From positions 11,396 to 61,223 of the forward strand of contig ML986819.1 of assembly GCA_010094045.1 (NCBI GenBank): 49,828 nt of DNA, given 5' to 3'. Positions 9,083 through 21,500 of this stretch are shown here, in pieces; position 1 is the first letter of the stretch; each line of letters starts with the position of its first letter. A program made the translations under genes and the position numbers. This DNA is from Lojkania enalia. Taxonomy: Eukaryota; Ascomycota; Dothideomycetes; Pleosporales. The notes beneath the pieces were generated by a model, which saw nothing but the letters and a program-made list of their open reading frames with translations, did no database searches and had not been told where the DNA came from.

Positions 9083-9294
9083 TGTTACAGTATCCTTACG
9101 TTCCCCCCTAATACCTATATATAGCGCGCTCGCTTCTACGTATATACCTTCTTCTTCTCTCTTATCTTTCTACTTACCTCGCGTATAGTTTACTCTTTAG
9201 CTATCCTCTTATACGACACCTGAGATCTGTATATAGTATACTATACTAAGCGTTAGATAAGTCCTATTATTTCTACTTATAGCCTCTTATAATA
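9083..9294 (+). repeat. L1 5' LTR (212 bp)
   Basis: Matches the 211-bp LTRs of the copy at 14279-15808. It contains the family landmark GCGCGCTCGCTTCTACG near 9125. Confidence 0.85.
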
Positions 9295-9429
9295 TTAGGA
9301 TAGCTCGTCTAGTTATATAATAACAGCAGCTAGATAGCTACTATAGATCTCTAGATAGAGATCTTTATTATTCTCTATCTAGATTTTTTCTTCCTTCCTA
9401 GTAATATCTAGTTAGAATACCAGTCTAAC

Positions 9430-10330
9430 AGCTATTCTACTACTTATATAGCAGCTGTAGTAGGAGCTTTAGAACTAGTAATCTAAAATCTAGTAGCTTT
9501 AATCCAATCTTAACTTAGTATATACTATTATCCTCTAACTCTAGTCTTTTACTACCTCCTATTTTTAACTCCTAGACCCTTTATATTTTAATAGTAAACT
9601 ATATATACTTTATATATAACTTCTATCTATTAAAACTAAACTCTATTTAGACTAGTTTAATAGAGATAATATATTTAACTATATCTAGAACTAATTTAAA
9701 CAGCTATAGTAGGTATTAGTATTATACCTCTACTAAACTACTAAGAATAGCTAGTTCTAGGATCTTAAGATAATCTTTTTATTCTTCTAGTACCTCTATT
9801 ATAATTTATATAAGGAATAGGAGGTAGTTTAATATTTTATATTAGTATATTAGAAGGATAATAAGTTACTTTTTATATACCTCGCTTGTTTTAAACGTTT
9901 CTTATATAAGATAAGTACCTAATTATAGCCTAATATATCTTAAATCTTCTCTCTCTACTATAGTCTCTACTCTTCTCTCTACTAGCTCTTTAAAGAGTTA
10001 AATAACTCCCTATTCTATTAGTAATATAATAACTATATTAAGCTTATTTAGTATATTAATTATTATACTAGATACTAGTTAACTAGCTAAAAATAGTTCT
10101 CTTAAACTAATACTTAACTAGTTAAATCTCTTTCTCCTAAGTATATAGATATTAGTAATATCTAGATAAGATTATACTCTTCCTCTATATTATTAGTCCG
10201 CCGCTATTACTATTATAATTATAACCTCTACTATAGTTATAAATCTAGATATTATTAAATTAAGAACTATAGTTAGGTTAAGCTATAGCTTCTCCTAATA
10301 GATATAGTACTTCTACCCTATATAAAATAG
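9430..10330 (+). pseudogene. RIP-broken retroelement gag (L1)
   Basis: The forward frame, with TAG/TAA codons at glutamine-like positions, resembles a fungal retrotransposon gag. The order is SKLYI...LLSIKTKLYLD-FN (about 9590-9660), an LKIIFLFF-YLYYNLYKE-EVVQYF block (about 9768-9835), NKLLFIYLACFKRFLYK (about 9860-9910) and a YYSLYSSL-QLFKELNNSLFY segment (about 9958-10016). This is the region where gag proteins have a short conserved capsid core. The C-terminal third is serine/tyrosine-rich with no visible zinc knuckle. The same reading is recovered from the other two copies, which supports real coding ancestry. Confidence 0.55.
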
Positions 10331-10402
10331 ATAGTTAGTTATATTAGGTCCCTATATTACAGCTATAATCGTTAATTGCGGCTACTTTCTAAAAGGGAGT
10401 AC

Positions 10403-10587
10403 TATTACGGTATCTTTATATTCTCTTCTAATACCTATATATAGCGCGCTCGCTTCTATATATATACTTTCTTCTTCTCTCTTATCTTCCTACTTACCTT
10501 ACGTATAGCTTACTCCTTAGCTATCCTCTTATACGATACTAGGCGTTAGATAAGTCTTATCGTCCCTACTTATAGCCTCTTATAATA
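10403..10587 (+). repeat. L1 3' LTR (185 bp, internally deleted)
   Basis: Same start and end as the 5' LTR, lacking about 27 bp around the CCTGAGATCTGTA segment. It is followed by the ATAGT target duplication and the resumed transposase frame of element b. Confidence 0.85.
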
Positions 10588-11961
10588 ATAGTAGATAAAC
10601 TATTAGGCATATATAGTAGAATATTTATAATAAAGAATTAGTTTAAACGATTTATAGCATATATAAATAAGCTTAAAATAGCTTTTAATCGAGTAAAGGA
10701 TTGTTAAAAAATAAAATAAGAAAATCTAGAGGTTATTAATATATAGTTTAAACTTATATAGAATATAATTGTAAAATATAATATATATAATAATAATATC
10801 TATAACTTTAATAAGATAGACTTTTAGATAGGTATTATTAGTATTATAAAGGTTGTTATAGGTTTAGAATATTATATAAAGCCTACTCTTATACAGCTAG
10901 ACAATTATAAGTAGGTTATAGTTATCTAGAGTATTTATACTACTATATACGCGACCCTACTATTTATTATCTATAAAAAATATGTTTATATCTCTATATA
11001 GTATAAAGAAATAGATATACTATACGATTGGAAAATTTTGGTTTTTAAGAACGGCTAGATAAATAATACATTTAGTTTTAAATAGTTAAAGTACTTTAAT
11101 AAGTATATAAAGATACGTTAGGTAGAGTTATATAAACTACTTATTTTAGACGGCTATAAAAGCTATCTTAACTAGGAATTTAAAAATTACTATCTTATAT
11201 AAAAGATCCTAATACTTTATATACTTTCTTATTTATTATATATACTTTAGCCTCTTAATATAGTTTACTTCTTACTATTAAAGCTGAAGTACTTATAGTA
11301 TATATAAGATTTAGCGCGTTAATACGTCTACTATATTAATAAAGAAGGCTTCCTTCTAATTTTTAAAGACGCGTTTTTTAATATATTTATATATAAGAAC
11401 TATTAAAAAGCCTTTAAAGTAATAGAAATTATTCCTCTAAACGTATAGGTTATATTAGATCGCCTTAATATATAATTATATACTCTACTAAAACTACTTC
11501 TATAAGAAGACTTCTAATAGTTTAAAACTCTAAATAATATATATAAATTTAGGTTATAATTAATATTTATATAAAAGTCCTTTGTATAATTATTAAAAGA
11601 GATATAAGAAGGATTCTTACAACTTATAAAAAGTGCTAAATTAATACTATATTAGAATATACTTCTTTAAGCTCGCAACTTTAAGCTTAAAAGGTAATTA
11701 GAAAAAGTAACTAAATATAAAACGTATAAAAGAAAGTATATTTAGTATAATAGTATAGTATTATATAGTAAGGGATCTTTATATATAGCTACTAAAGTAT
11801 CTATAGGCTCTTAGCTCTTTAAGAAGACTTATAATACTAATACTTAAGAAAGGGCTCAACCAGCTCAACGCGACTATAGTAACTATAGTAAATCTAGATA
11901 TAACGCTTATATATACTAAGAAGATAGTAGAGAAAATTCTAAATTAGATAAAAGTATATTA
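10588..11961 (+). pseudogene. Element b transposase, main part
   Basis: A continuation of the interrupted transposase. Visible blocks are NNIYNFNKIDF (about 10793-10826) at the DDE start, LLILDGYKSYLN (about 11139-11174) with the catalytic aspartate-glycine still intact, and PLNIVYFLLLKLKYL (about 11252-11295). A lysine-rich region follows near 11680-11750 (KVTKYKTYKRKYI). The tail YSNYSKSRYNAYIY near 11873-11920 is a knuckle in which Cys/His have become Tyr. Many TAG/TAA codons are present. Near 11954-11961 it is cut by element c. Confidence 0.75.
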
Positions 11962-13797
11962 TAATGTATTCTACTATTAAAGCGGCTACTTTTTCTTAGC
12001 GTAACGAATACTATATATAAAAAGTTAATTTACTTAATACTAATAAGAGATTCTATATATAATATACTTTTATCTAATTTAGAATTTTCCCTACTATCCT
12101 TTTAGCACGTACGAGCGTTATATCTAATCTTACTATAGTTACTATAGTAGCGTTAAGCTAGTTAAACTCTTTCTTAAGTATTAGTACTATGAGTCTTCTT
12201 AAAGGGCTAAGAGTTTATAGATACTTTAGCAGCTATATATAAAAATCCCTTACTATATAATACTATACTACTATACTAAATATACTTTCTTTTACGCGTT
12301 TTACACTTAGTTACTTCTTCTAATTACCTTTTAAGCTTAAAGTTATAAGCTTAAAGAAGTATATTCTAATATAGTATTAACTCAGTACCTTTTATAAGCT
12401 GTAAGAATCTTTCTTATACCTCTTTTAGTAATCGTATAAAGGACTTTCATATAAGTATTAATTATAACCTAAATTTATATATATTACTTAGAGTTTTAGA
12501 CTACTAGAAGTCTTCTTATAAAAGTAGTTCTAGTAGAGTATATAGTTATATATTAAAACGATCTAATATAACCTATATATTTAGAGGAATAATTTCTATT
12601 ACTTTAAAAGCTTTTTAATAGTTCTTATACGTAAATACATTAAAAAATGCGTTCTTAAAAGCTAAAAGGAAGCCTTCTTTATTAATATAGTAGACGTATT
12701 AGTATACTAAATCTTATATATACTATAAGTACTTTAGTTTTAATAGTAAGAAGTAAACTATATTAAAAGGCTGAAGTATATATAATAAATAAGAAGGTAT
12801 ATAAAGTATTAGGATCTTTCGTACGAAGTAGTAATCTTTAAATTCCTAGTTAAGGTAGCTTTTATAGCCGTCTAAAATAAGTAGCCTATATAACTCTACT
12901 TAACGTATCTTTATATACTTATTAAAATACTTTAGCCACTTAAGACTAAGCGTATTATTTATCCAGCCGTTCTTAGAAACTAAAATTTTCTAATTGTATA
13001 GTATACCTACTTCTTTATATTATATAAAGATATAGACGCGTTCTTTATAGATAATAAATAGTAGGGTTGTATATATAGTAGTATAGATACTCTAAATAAC
13101 TATAACCTACTTATAATTATCTAGCTATATAAGAGTAGGCCTTATATAAAATTCTAAATCTGTAACAACTTTTATAGTACTAATAATACCTATCTAAAAG
13201 CCTATCTTATTAAAGTTGTAGATATTATTATTATATATACTATATTTCGTAATTATATCCCGTACGAGCTTAAACTACGCGTTAATAACCTCTAGATTCT
13301 CTTATTTTATTTTTTAACAATCCTTTACTTAATTAAAAGCTATTTTAAGCTTAATTATACGCGCTATAAATCGTTTAAACTAATTCTTTTCTATAGATAT
13401 TTTACCACATATACCTAATAGTTTATCTACTATATCTACTACCTTATATAGCTGGAGTATAAATCCTCGCGAATTAAGGTTAAGAATATATTATACGATT
13501 GTTTATTCTTCGGTTACTATAAGCTTCTAGTAATTTAGTTATATATAAGAGCGAAACGTAATTCTATAAAGTCGAGTAGAGAGTTGTTAATATTATATAT
13601 TAAAAGCTATAGCAGCGCGTCGTACGCTCTTAAACTAGCCTAATTTATACGCCTGTAAGGTAAGCTCAATTCTACCTTCTTATTAAATTAATAGAAGGTT
13701 GTAGTATAGATTTATTATAGTTTGTATATAGTATTTGTAATGCTAAGAAAAAGTGGCCGCTTTAATAGTTTAGCCGCTTTAATAGTAGAATATATTA
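11962..13797 (-). mobile_element. Element c: inverted sister copy of b, nested near b's 3' end
   Basis: Left end TAATGTATTCTACTATTAAA (11962), right end ...GTAGAATATATTA (13797). Its transposase runs on the minus strand and is a close inverted copy of b, so 10600-11960 and 12060-13520 form a long inverted repeat around about 100 bp. The right terminal repeat has two ACTATTAAAGCGGC-type units; the left has lost one (a 17-bp deletion). Insertion at TA is supported because b's sequence ...AAAGTATATTA continues exactly at 13798 with TATAGAATCTC, as seen uninterrupted inside c. Confidence 0.85.
12060..13500 (-). pseudogene. RIP-broken transposase of element c
   Basis: The minus-strand reading mirrors element b: the DDE start near 13190-13240, the LLILDGYKSYLN-like block near 12825-12870, an LLLKLKYL block near 12720-12780, and the basic tail near 12290-12340. 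The tail SNYSKIRYNARTC-like knuckle near 12090-12150 keeps more of its Cys/Arg codons than b does. It is broken by TAG/TAA codons. Confidence 0.7.
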
Positions 13798-13910
13798 TAT
13801 AGAATCTCTTATTAGTATTAAATAAATTAACTTTTTATATATAGTATTTGTTATACTAAAAAAAAGTGGCCGCTTTAATAGTTTAGCTGCTTTAATAGTA
13901 GAATATATTA

Positions 13911-14215
13911 TATATAGTTAAATTATAAGAAGCTTATAATAATTAAAGAATAAATAATCGTATAATATATTTTTAACCTTAATTTATAAGAATTTATACT
14001 CTAGCTATATAAGGTAATAGATATAGTAGATAAACTATTAGATATATATAGTAGAATAATTATAAGAAAGTATTAGTTTAAATAACTTATAATATATATA
14101 AATAAATTTAAAATAGTTTTTAATTAAATAAAAGATTGCTAAAAAATAAAATAAGAGAATTTAGAGGTTATTAATATATAGTATAACCTTATATAGAATA
14201 TAATTATAAAAATAG
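13911..14215 (+). mobile_element. Element a, continuation
   Basis: A direct continuation of 8465-8714 across element b. It runs through the N-terminal transposase region (TTTATACTCTAGCTATATAA near 13992, GTAGATAAACTATTAG near 14027) and is uninterrupted at the site where L1 sits in b. It stops at 14215 where the terminal repeat of F7 begins. The rest of element a was not found to the right. Confidence 0.75.
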
Positions 14216-14278
14216 TAATATACTCTATAAATAAATATTCTATATAAGTAAGTAAACTACCTATTACTAGTACTAGGT
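14216..14278 (-). mobile_element. F7, piece 1: left terminal repeat of a minus-strand pogo element
   Basis: TAATATACTCTATAAATAAA... carries two tandem units (CTATAAATAAAT and TATAAGTAAGTAAAC types, period 17) in the style of the other pogo ends. The following sequence resumes at 15809 after element L2. F7 continues in five pieces: 14216-14278, 15809-16276, 18134-18341, 24022-24491 and 37817-38345. Confidence 0.65.
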
Positions 14279-15808
14279 TGTTATAGTATTCTTATATTCC
14301 CCCTAACACCTATATGTAGCGCGCTTGCTTCTACGTACGTATCTTCTTCTTCCCTCTTATCTTTCTACTTACCTCGCGTTTAGCTTGCTCCTTAGCTATC
14401 CTCTTATACGACACCTGAAATCTATAAATAGCATATTATATTAAGTATTAGATAAGCCTTATCGTCCCTATTTATAGCCTCTTATAATATTAAGATAGCT
14501 CGCCTAGTTATACAGTAATAGCAGCTAGACAGCTACTACAGATCTCTAGATAGAAATCTTTATTATTCCCTATCCGGATTTTTTCTTTCTTCCTAGTAAT
14601 ATCTAGCTAGAATACTAGCCTAACAGCTATTCTACTAATTGTATAGTAGCTATAGTAGGAGCTTTAGAACTAGTAATCCGAAATCTAGCAGCTCTAATCT
14701 AATCTCAACTTAGTATATACTATTATTCTCTAGCTCTAGTCCTCTACTACCTCTTATTCTTAACTCCTAAACCCTTTATATTTTGATAGTAAACTATATA
14801 TGTTTTATATATAGCTTCTATCTATTAAAGCTAAGCTCTATTTAGACTAGCTTAATAAAGCTAATATATTTAACTATATCTAGAACCAACTTAAACAGCT
14901 ATAGTAGGTATTAGTATTATACCTCTACTAGACTGCTAAAGATAGCTAGTCCTAGGATCCTAAGATAATCTTTTTATTCTTCTAACGCTTCTATTATAAT
15001 CTATATAAGGAATAGGAGGTAGTTTAATATTTTATATTAGTACGTTAGAAGGATAATAAGTTACTTCTTATATACCTCACTCGTTTCGAGCATCTCTCGT
15101 ATAAGGTAAGTATTTAGTTATAGCCTGATACATCTCGAATCTCCTCTCTCTACTATAGTCTCTACTCTTCTCTCTACTAGCTTCTTAAAGAGTTAAATAA
15201 CTCTCTATTCTATTAGTAATATAACGACTATATTAAGCTTGTTTAGTATATTAATTATCGTACTAGACGCTAGCTAGCTAGCTAGAAATAGTTCTCTTAA
15301 ACTAATACTTAGCTAGTTAAATCTCCTTCTCTTGAGTGTATAGATATTAGTAATATCTAGATAAGATTACACTCTTCCTCTATATTATTAGCCTACTACT
15401 ATTACTACTATAATTACGACTTCTACTACGGTTGTAGATCTAGGTATTATTAGATTAAGGACTGCAGCCGGGTTAAACTACAGCTCCTCCTAATAAATAT
15501 AGTACCTCTACCCTATATAAAATAGACAGCTAGTTATACTAGGTCCCCGTATTATAGCTACAATTGTTAATTGCAGCTACTTTCTAAAAGAGGGTACTGT
15601 TATAATATCCTTACGTTCTTCCTAACACCTATATATAGTACGCTCGCTTCTACGCACGTGCTTTCTTCTTCTCTTTTATCTTCTTACTTACCTCGCGTTT
15701 AGCTTACTCCTTAGCTATCCTCTTATACAACACCTGAGATCTGTACATAGTATACTATACTAAGCGTTAGATAAGCCTTATTATCTCTACTTATAACCTC
15801 TTATAATA
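14279..15808 (+). mobile_element. L2: gag-only LTR retrotransposon inserted in F7
   Basis: LTRs of equal length (211 bp) lie at 14279-14489 and 15598-15808, beginning TGTTATA and ending CTTATAATA. The target duplication is TAGGT (14274-14278) and TAGGC (15809-15813). A purine tract AAAAGAGGGTAC precedes the 3' LTR. The interior (14490-15597) has the same gag-only content as L1 and is similarly RIPed, for instance the LKAKLYLD-like block near 14825-14855. It has no pol domains. Confidence 0.88.
14490..15597 (+). pseudogene. RIP-broken gag of L2
   Basis: Parallel to the L1 gag reading: KLYMFYI-LLSIKAKLYLD (about 14795-14855), IIFLFF (about 14965-14985), a block with NKLLLIYLTRFEHLSYK (about 15055-15105) and YYSLYSSL-QLLKELNNSLFY (about 15150-15215). 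TAG replaces probable CAG throughout. No protease, reverse transcriptase or integrase motif is present. Confidence 0.55.
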
Positions 15809-16276
15809 TAGGCTTTAAATATAACTAGTTTAATAATACTATAAAATTTTAATTAGATATTCTAATATAGAATTAATAAATACTATTTCTATCTAATTTA
15901 TATATATAAGTATTATATCTAGGTATTTTATAGTATATATACTATTATATACGCTGTATACTAATTAATACTAATAGCTCCTACCGACGCCTTTTACCTC
16001 CTACCGTACTAGAAGCCTTTTTAAGGCCCTATTTAACTAATAGAGTACTTTCTTCCTATATACGTTTTCTTTTATGCTACTTATACTATATAAAATTCTT
16101 AATAGCCTACTCTAAAGTAGCTATTCGGCTTTATTATAAAGTATTTAAGTAATCTATTTTTTAATAGCCTTTATAGAGCTATTCTACTATTTTAAGTAGA
16201 GTAGAAGATAATAAATTCTAATAGCTTTAAATATAATTATAAAGTAACTACTTCTATATATTAAATTTTTAAAGAT
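15809..16276 (-). mobile_element. F7, piece 2: transposase C-terminal region
   Basis: The minus-strand tail of the F7 transposase. It aligns loosely with the left part of the 28-30 kb pogo element (shared TTATATCTAGG near 15913) and includes a basic region near 16055-16085. It is cut at 16277 by F3 and continues at 18134. Confidence 0.55.
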
Positions 16277-18133
16277 TAACGTAAGTAGTAAATAAGTATA
16301 TTAGATAAGTAAACGCGCCGCCTTACTAATTTTATATAATACCCTACATTCTAATAATAATAGTTTAACCTATAAATACCTAATCTAGCTATAATAAAGT
16401 AGATATTTTTCTAACTATCTTAGCTATTAATAATAAACAACTTTAAAGTGAAAGACGCGTTTCTTCTATATATAATATCTCCTAAAGAATAATACGTTAA
16501 TAATATAACGAAATTACTATATTATATAATTATAAGCTAAATTTAAAGAAACTTACTAAATTAGAAGAGAAAACTATTATTATATATATATTTAACCTAG
16601 ATTTATAAGAATTTATACTCTTTCTAGATACTATATAAAATATAGTAGATAAGCTACTTACTAAGTATAGCGCTAGATAGTTTATCTAGAAATAGTTTAG
16701 AAACTTTATTAAGTAAATAAATAGTCTTAAAATATAATTTTATCGACTATACGATTATTAGAAAGCTTTATATAAAGATTCTAAGATTATTAGGGCCTAG
16801 TTTAAGCTTATAGCGCGTACGAAAGCTATATATAGTATCTATAATAAGGATGTCTGCAATTTTAATAAAGCTAGCTTTATAATAGGTAAGATATTACTTA
16901 AACTAGTTATTACTAGCTTAAAAAGACGTAGTTAACTAAAAGCTATATAGCTAGAGAATTATAAATAGGTTATACTAATCTAGGGAATTAATACTACTAG
17001 GTAGGTAATCCCGCCTTTTATTATCTTTACTAGCTAATACTACCTTTCTACCTAGTATAAAAGTAATAATATACCTAAGAATTAGGCTATCGGACTAAGT
17101 AATAATAGATAGATAACTAATAATCTTAGAATTAAGTAGCTAAAGTACTTTATTATATATATAAGGGACCGTTAAGTAGGCGTATAGCAACTACTTATTT
17201 TTAATAGCTATAAGAGCTATAACTCGCTTAAATTCTAGACAATTTATAAGGAGAATAAAATCTATACTCTTTATATACTATTATACTTATTATACCTCTT
17301 ATAGCTTTTTAATATAGGTTACTTCTCGCTATTAAAGTAAGTATATAGTAGTTAGATCGAAAGCCTAATCTGCGACTATATTAATTATATTATAAAGCTT
17401 AAGTTTCTTCCAGCTTTCTATACTATCTACTAGTAATTAATTATAAAGAATAATATCTACGTAAGCTTTTAAAGAGCTAGTTTAGTCTTATATAATCTAG
17501 AAGTAGTAATATTAAAGCTTAATATAAAGCTTTATACGCTAATACTATCTATACTAGAGGTTCTTATATAAGAAGCTAAAATACTAAGTAACTAGCACGA
17601 ATTAGAAGCTTAATTAATATTAATTTATAATCGGATTTAAAAATATAAAAGTTTATTACCTACTTCTATTATTATAGTAATTAATTAGATTAAAAAAGAT
17701 ACTAAGGTAATACTTTATTTAGCTATATTACTGAAGGGTTAAATTACTAGCCTTAAGAAAGTAAATAAAGCTACTATAACACGTAAATAGTATAAAAAGA
17801 AGCGGATTTAGAAGTAAGACACCTTATTAAAAGTAGAGGGAGAGGAGATTATTACTTAAATAGCGGTTAAGTACTAGTTAGAGGGCGAAATATATTAAGA
17901 TAAGGTATAATTAAATATAAGTTAGTAGGCTTCTATATACTATAGTTACTATAGAAAGACTAGGTATAACTTATATATATGCGAGAAGAGTACTATAAAT
18001 ACTATTTAATTAAGAATATATATTATATTTATAGTATTTTAATATATTATAAAAATATATTATTAGAATAGTTAAAAAAGTTAATAAGGTAGTACGCTCG
18101 CTTACCTAGCATACTCGCTTACTACTTATATTA
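16277..18133 (+). mobile_element. F3: complete pogo-type element nested in F7
   Basis: Left end TAACGTAAGTAGTAAATAAG (16277), right end ...ACTCGCTTACTACTTATATTA (18133); the two are inverted repeats apart from C/T changes. Each end holds two tandem AAGCGAG-type units (period 18). Length 1,857 bp. The TA pairs at the edges fit the family. Confidence 0.88.
16480..18010 (+). pseudogene. RIP-broken pogo-type transposase of F3
   Basis: The forward reading gives the usual order. NLDL-EFILFLDTI (about 16595-16640) is CENP-B-like. VCNFNKASFIIG (about 16852-16890) is at the DDE start. LLIFNSYKSYNSLKF (about 17190-17240) is the second acidic block. VLKLNIKLYTL (about 17508-17545) follows, then a basic KKKRI-KQDTL stretch (about 17795-17825). 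A degraded knuckle YYSYYRKTRYNLYICEKS lies at about 17937-17990. Many TAG/TAA codons interrupt it. Confidence 0.75.
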
Positions 18134-18341
18134 TAGAAAGTTTTAATCTTCTATATTATTATAGCTTTCTACTCTAGTATAAGTATTTAAAGTTTAATAT
18201 CTAGTTATAATAGAACTATATCTAGTTTAAATAGAACTAGACCTATAGTTTAAAAGTTTATATAAATATTATCCTTTATAATTAATTTTTAAAAGTAGCT
18301 TTAAAAGTTAGTAGAAAGAATAGCTTATTAATATAGTTAAT
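18134..18341 (-). mobile_element. F7, piece 3: transposase segment
   Basis: Minus-strand transposase sequence parallel to 36560-36720 of F5 (shared TAAAAGTTAGTAGAAAG-like and CTTATTAATATAGTTAAT words). It is cut at 18342 by the G1 Gypsy LTR and continues at 24022. Confidence 0.6.
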
Positions 18342-18585
18342 TATTACGGACGCTAATATATAATTAGTTAATTATACTTTAGGCAGTTAACTCTATTACT
18401 ATATACTATATATAATATTAAAATATTATATAAGTTTTTATAGAAGCTAAGTCTATACTATTATACGGGCCAGCTAGATTCGTAAAACCTTCCTCTATTA
18501 TAATTATAATAAGTTGGTTATATTCTAGCTAGTAGCTAATAGCTATTACTAGTAGCTGGTTCGGGTATTATAATATTACTATAAT
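18342..18585 (-). repeat. G1 3' LTR (244 bp)
   Basis: The left LTR in window coordinates. It shares with the right LTR the words TTAACTCTATTACTATATAC and AAACCTTCCTCTATTATA. Confidence 0.88.
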
Positions 18586-18599
18586 AGTATCTCCCTTTT

Positions 18600-21500
18600 A
18601 GTTATAAGCTTTTAAAAGTTAGGTCTTTATATTATATTTAGGTTAATTATAATTAAGTAGTAGTATTATTATAAACGTTTAAGAATATATTTAGATTAGA
18701 TTCTAGCGCTTAATTAAGAATCTAGATATAATATTATATTTAGGTCTTATTTATTTAGGTTTCTAGCGTAGTAATTTTCTACAGTAGTTATCTTAGTAAA
18801 GTTACTAGCCGGGTACTATTTTAGGTTGTAATAGCTAGTCTACTTAATAAAGTATTTATACTAGCATTTCTATTAGTTATAATAGAGGTCTTCTATTTAC
18901 TTAATAAAATATTTAAGTTTTCTATTAATCTTAATAGGTTTAGGGTTATATACTTATTAACTAGATAAATAGTTAAATAACTTAAATACTAGCTATAATA
19001 GTAATATATAGAATATAAGATATATTTTAGCTAATTTAGGTAGTTTTAGTCTATAAGTATATAAGAATACCTTTATAATAATCTTATAGAGGCCTATATT
19101 CTTCTAGTTAAGCTTTTTTAACGGTCTTTAGATACGTATATTCTTAGTATCTAGCTAGACTAGATTACTAATCTAATAGTTAAGGGCTAATATACGCTTA
19201 CAGTTAGTATACTCTTATTAAAATACTTATACCTAGGTAAGTTCTTCTCTAATATACTTTATAATATCCTTTATCTTATTAACTAATCTATTAGCTTTCT
19301 AGACTATTAGAGGCTATTTTAGTAGTTAATAGATCCTTATAGACAGCTTAAAGCCTATTTAAGGGTGCTAGTTAAAGTAGGCTAGAAATAGAGAGACTTT
19401 TATTAATTTAGACACTATATTATTCGCTTTAAACTACGCTGTTAGCAGCTATTTAACCTAGTTATCTTATTTGTAGCTAGTATAGGCTTAGAAAACTTGT
19501 TCTATTACTATATTAGTATTCTCTATCTAGCTATTAGTTTTTAAGTAGAAGCTAGTTAAAATATATATATTAATTTATAGCTGTTTATATAACTCTTAAT
19601 AGAAGGTAGAGATAAACTATATTCTATAGTTAGATATAATAGTATATAATAGTCTATAGTAAACCTATCTATAATAATAGAATAGTTAGATAATATTAGA
19701 AGCTTCGATTCTTATATATAGTATTAGATGTCTATATTTATTAAGCCTATTAACTACTACTATAATATTTATACAACGTTCTAATTCTAGTAGATTAGTT
19801 ATAAAGTTTATAGAGATATCTTAAAATCTCTATTTAGTAATAGGTAATAGTTTTAGTAAGCTATAATACTTCTCTCTAAAAGTCTTACTTCCTTGGTATA
19901 AATAGTAATACTCTATATATCATTATACTAAGTCGAATATTCTTAATTAATAGTACTCGCGCTAGAATAGTTCTAAAGTCTTTCTTTAACTAAGATATCT
20001 ATTAGATAGTAAGTTATAAACGGCTTATAGTAGCTTAAGCTATAGCTTATTACAGTCTAGTACTATAAGTCAATTTTAATAGTATAATTAGTTATTATAC
20101 TCTTTATAGTTAGCTAGAATTAGAAGCTTAAATTAATAGGCTTCTTTTCTTAATAGCTTTAGGGTATTTTAGATTAAATTATTATTTAGGTATTCTTCGT
20201 TAATAATTTCTATAATTAATTAACCTACTTCTATCTATTAGAATAGTTTAGGACGAAGTAATATCTATTAATAACCTTTATAGGCCTCTTTTTATATAGA
20301 CTTATCCTATAACCTTTAAGTTAAAGTATTAGACTTCTCTTTAAGTTTTCTAGGTTAGTATATAATACTAAAGTTAAACCTTAATAGATATTCTAATTAA
20401 TGGGCCAATTAGTAGCTTAGCTACTTTATTATTATAAAGTACTATAGGTTCTTATAATTACTTAGTACCTCTATAGGAAATGCTGCGCCTTCTAATCCGG
20501 GCCTCTATTACTTAAAATATTAGATAATTATAAGTAGCTTCTTATTATATATTTTATAGTTGCCTTTAATAGGGTTTATATACTTAGAAAAGTAGGTAAC
20601 AGGTCTTAGTTTACTGTTAGTACCTCTCTAGAATAATATACTAGTTATTATAAAATTAGATATATTAGCTTCTACTACTATTAGTAGTTTAGAGTTAAGG
20701 TATTAGAAAATTAATATAGAGATAAAAGTATTCTTTAGATAGTTAAAGGAATATTAATAGCTATTATTCTAGTTAAATTAAATATTCTTTTTAGTTAGGG
20801 CTATTAAAGGGGAGACTTTTTATAAGAAGTTACTAATAAATTATTTATAGAAGTTTATAAAGTCTATAAAAGCTTAAATATCTTTTATATTTTTAGAGTA
20901 TTTTTAGTTAATAATTATCTCTACTTTCTTTAGGTATATATAAATCTCTTCTATAATAATTATATACCTTAGATAGGTTACTTCTAACTAGTAGAACTTA
21001 TACTTATCTATATTAAACTATAGACTATTCGCTCTTAAAGCTTTAAAAACTAGCTAGATATACTACTTATAATCCTTTAGATTCTTACTAAATATTAGAA
21101 TATTATTAATATAAGTAGTATAAAATATATTAAAGTATAGTCTTAATATATTGTTTATAAAGTATTAGAACATACTTAGAGTATTAACTAGACTAGAAGA
21201 TATTACTAGGTATTTAAATAGCCTATAGTATATATAAAAGGTAGTTTTCTATTTATCTCTTTTAACAATCCTTAGCTTATTAATATAGTAATAATATCGA
21301 ATTTTATATAGTACTTAGCCTTACTAAATTAGGTTAATATCTTTTAAATTGGTAGAATCGGGTATTAATTCTTAATAGTAATAGTATTTAGGGTTCTATA
21401 TTTTATATAGAATTAGAAACCACTTCTAGATTTCTTTATAAAAATTATAGGTATAATTACTAGTAATAAACTTATTTTAATAAAATTTTTAGATAAGTTT

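Larger units (their letters stand above)
9083..10587 (+). mobile_element. L1: gag-only LTR retrotransposon inserted in element b
   Basis: Direct LTRs lie at 9083-9294 (starts TGTTACAGTATCC, ends CTTATAATA) and 10403-10587 (starts TATTACGGTATC, same end, with an internal deletion of about 27 bp). The target duplication is ATAGC (9078-9082) and ATAGT (10588-10592); the C/T difference on the right lies in a CpA-to-TpA context. A purine tract AAAAGGGAG (10391-10399) precedes the 3' LTR. The 1.1-kb interior shows only a gag-like reading, with no reverse transcriptase or integrase, so it must have moved with enzymes from another element. Two more copies are at 14279-15808 and 43998-45489. Confidence 0.85.
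8715..13910 (+). mobile_element. Element b: pogo-type family A, carrying two nested insertions
   Basis: Left end at 8715 (TAATATATTCTACTATTAAA), right end at 13910 (reverse complement, ending GTAGAATATATTA). Each terminal repeat holds two units of ACTATTAAAGCGGC type, period 17. Its own sequence is 8715-9082, 10588-11961 and 13798-13910, about 1.85 kb in total, the size of the other pogo elements here. A gag-only LTR element splits the N-terminal coding part, and inverted sister element c sits just before the 3' end. b itself lies inside element a. Confidence 0.85.
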
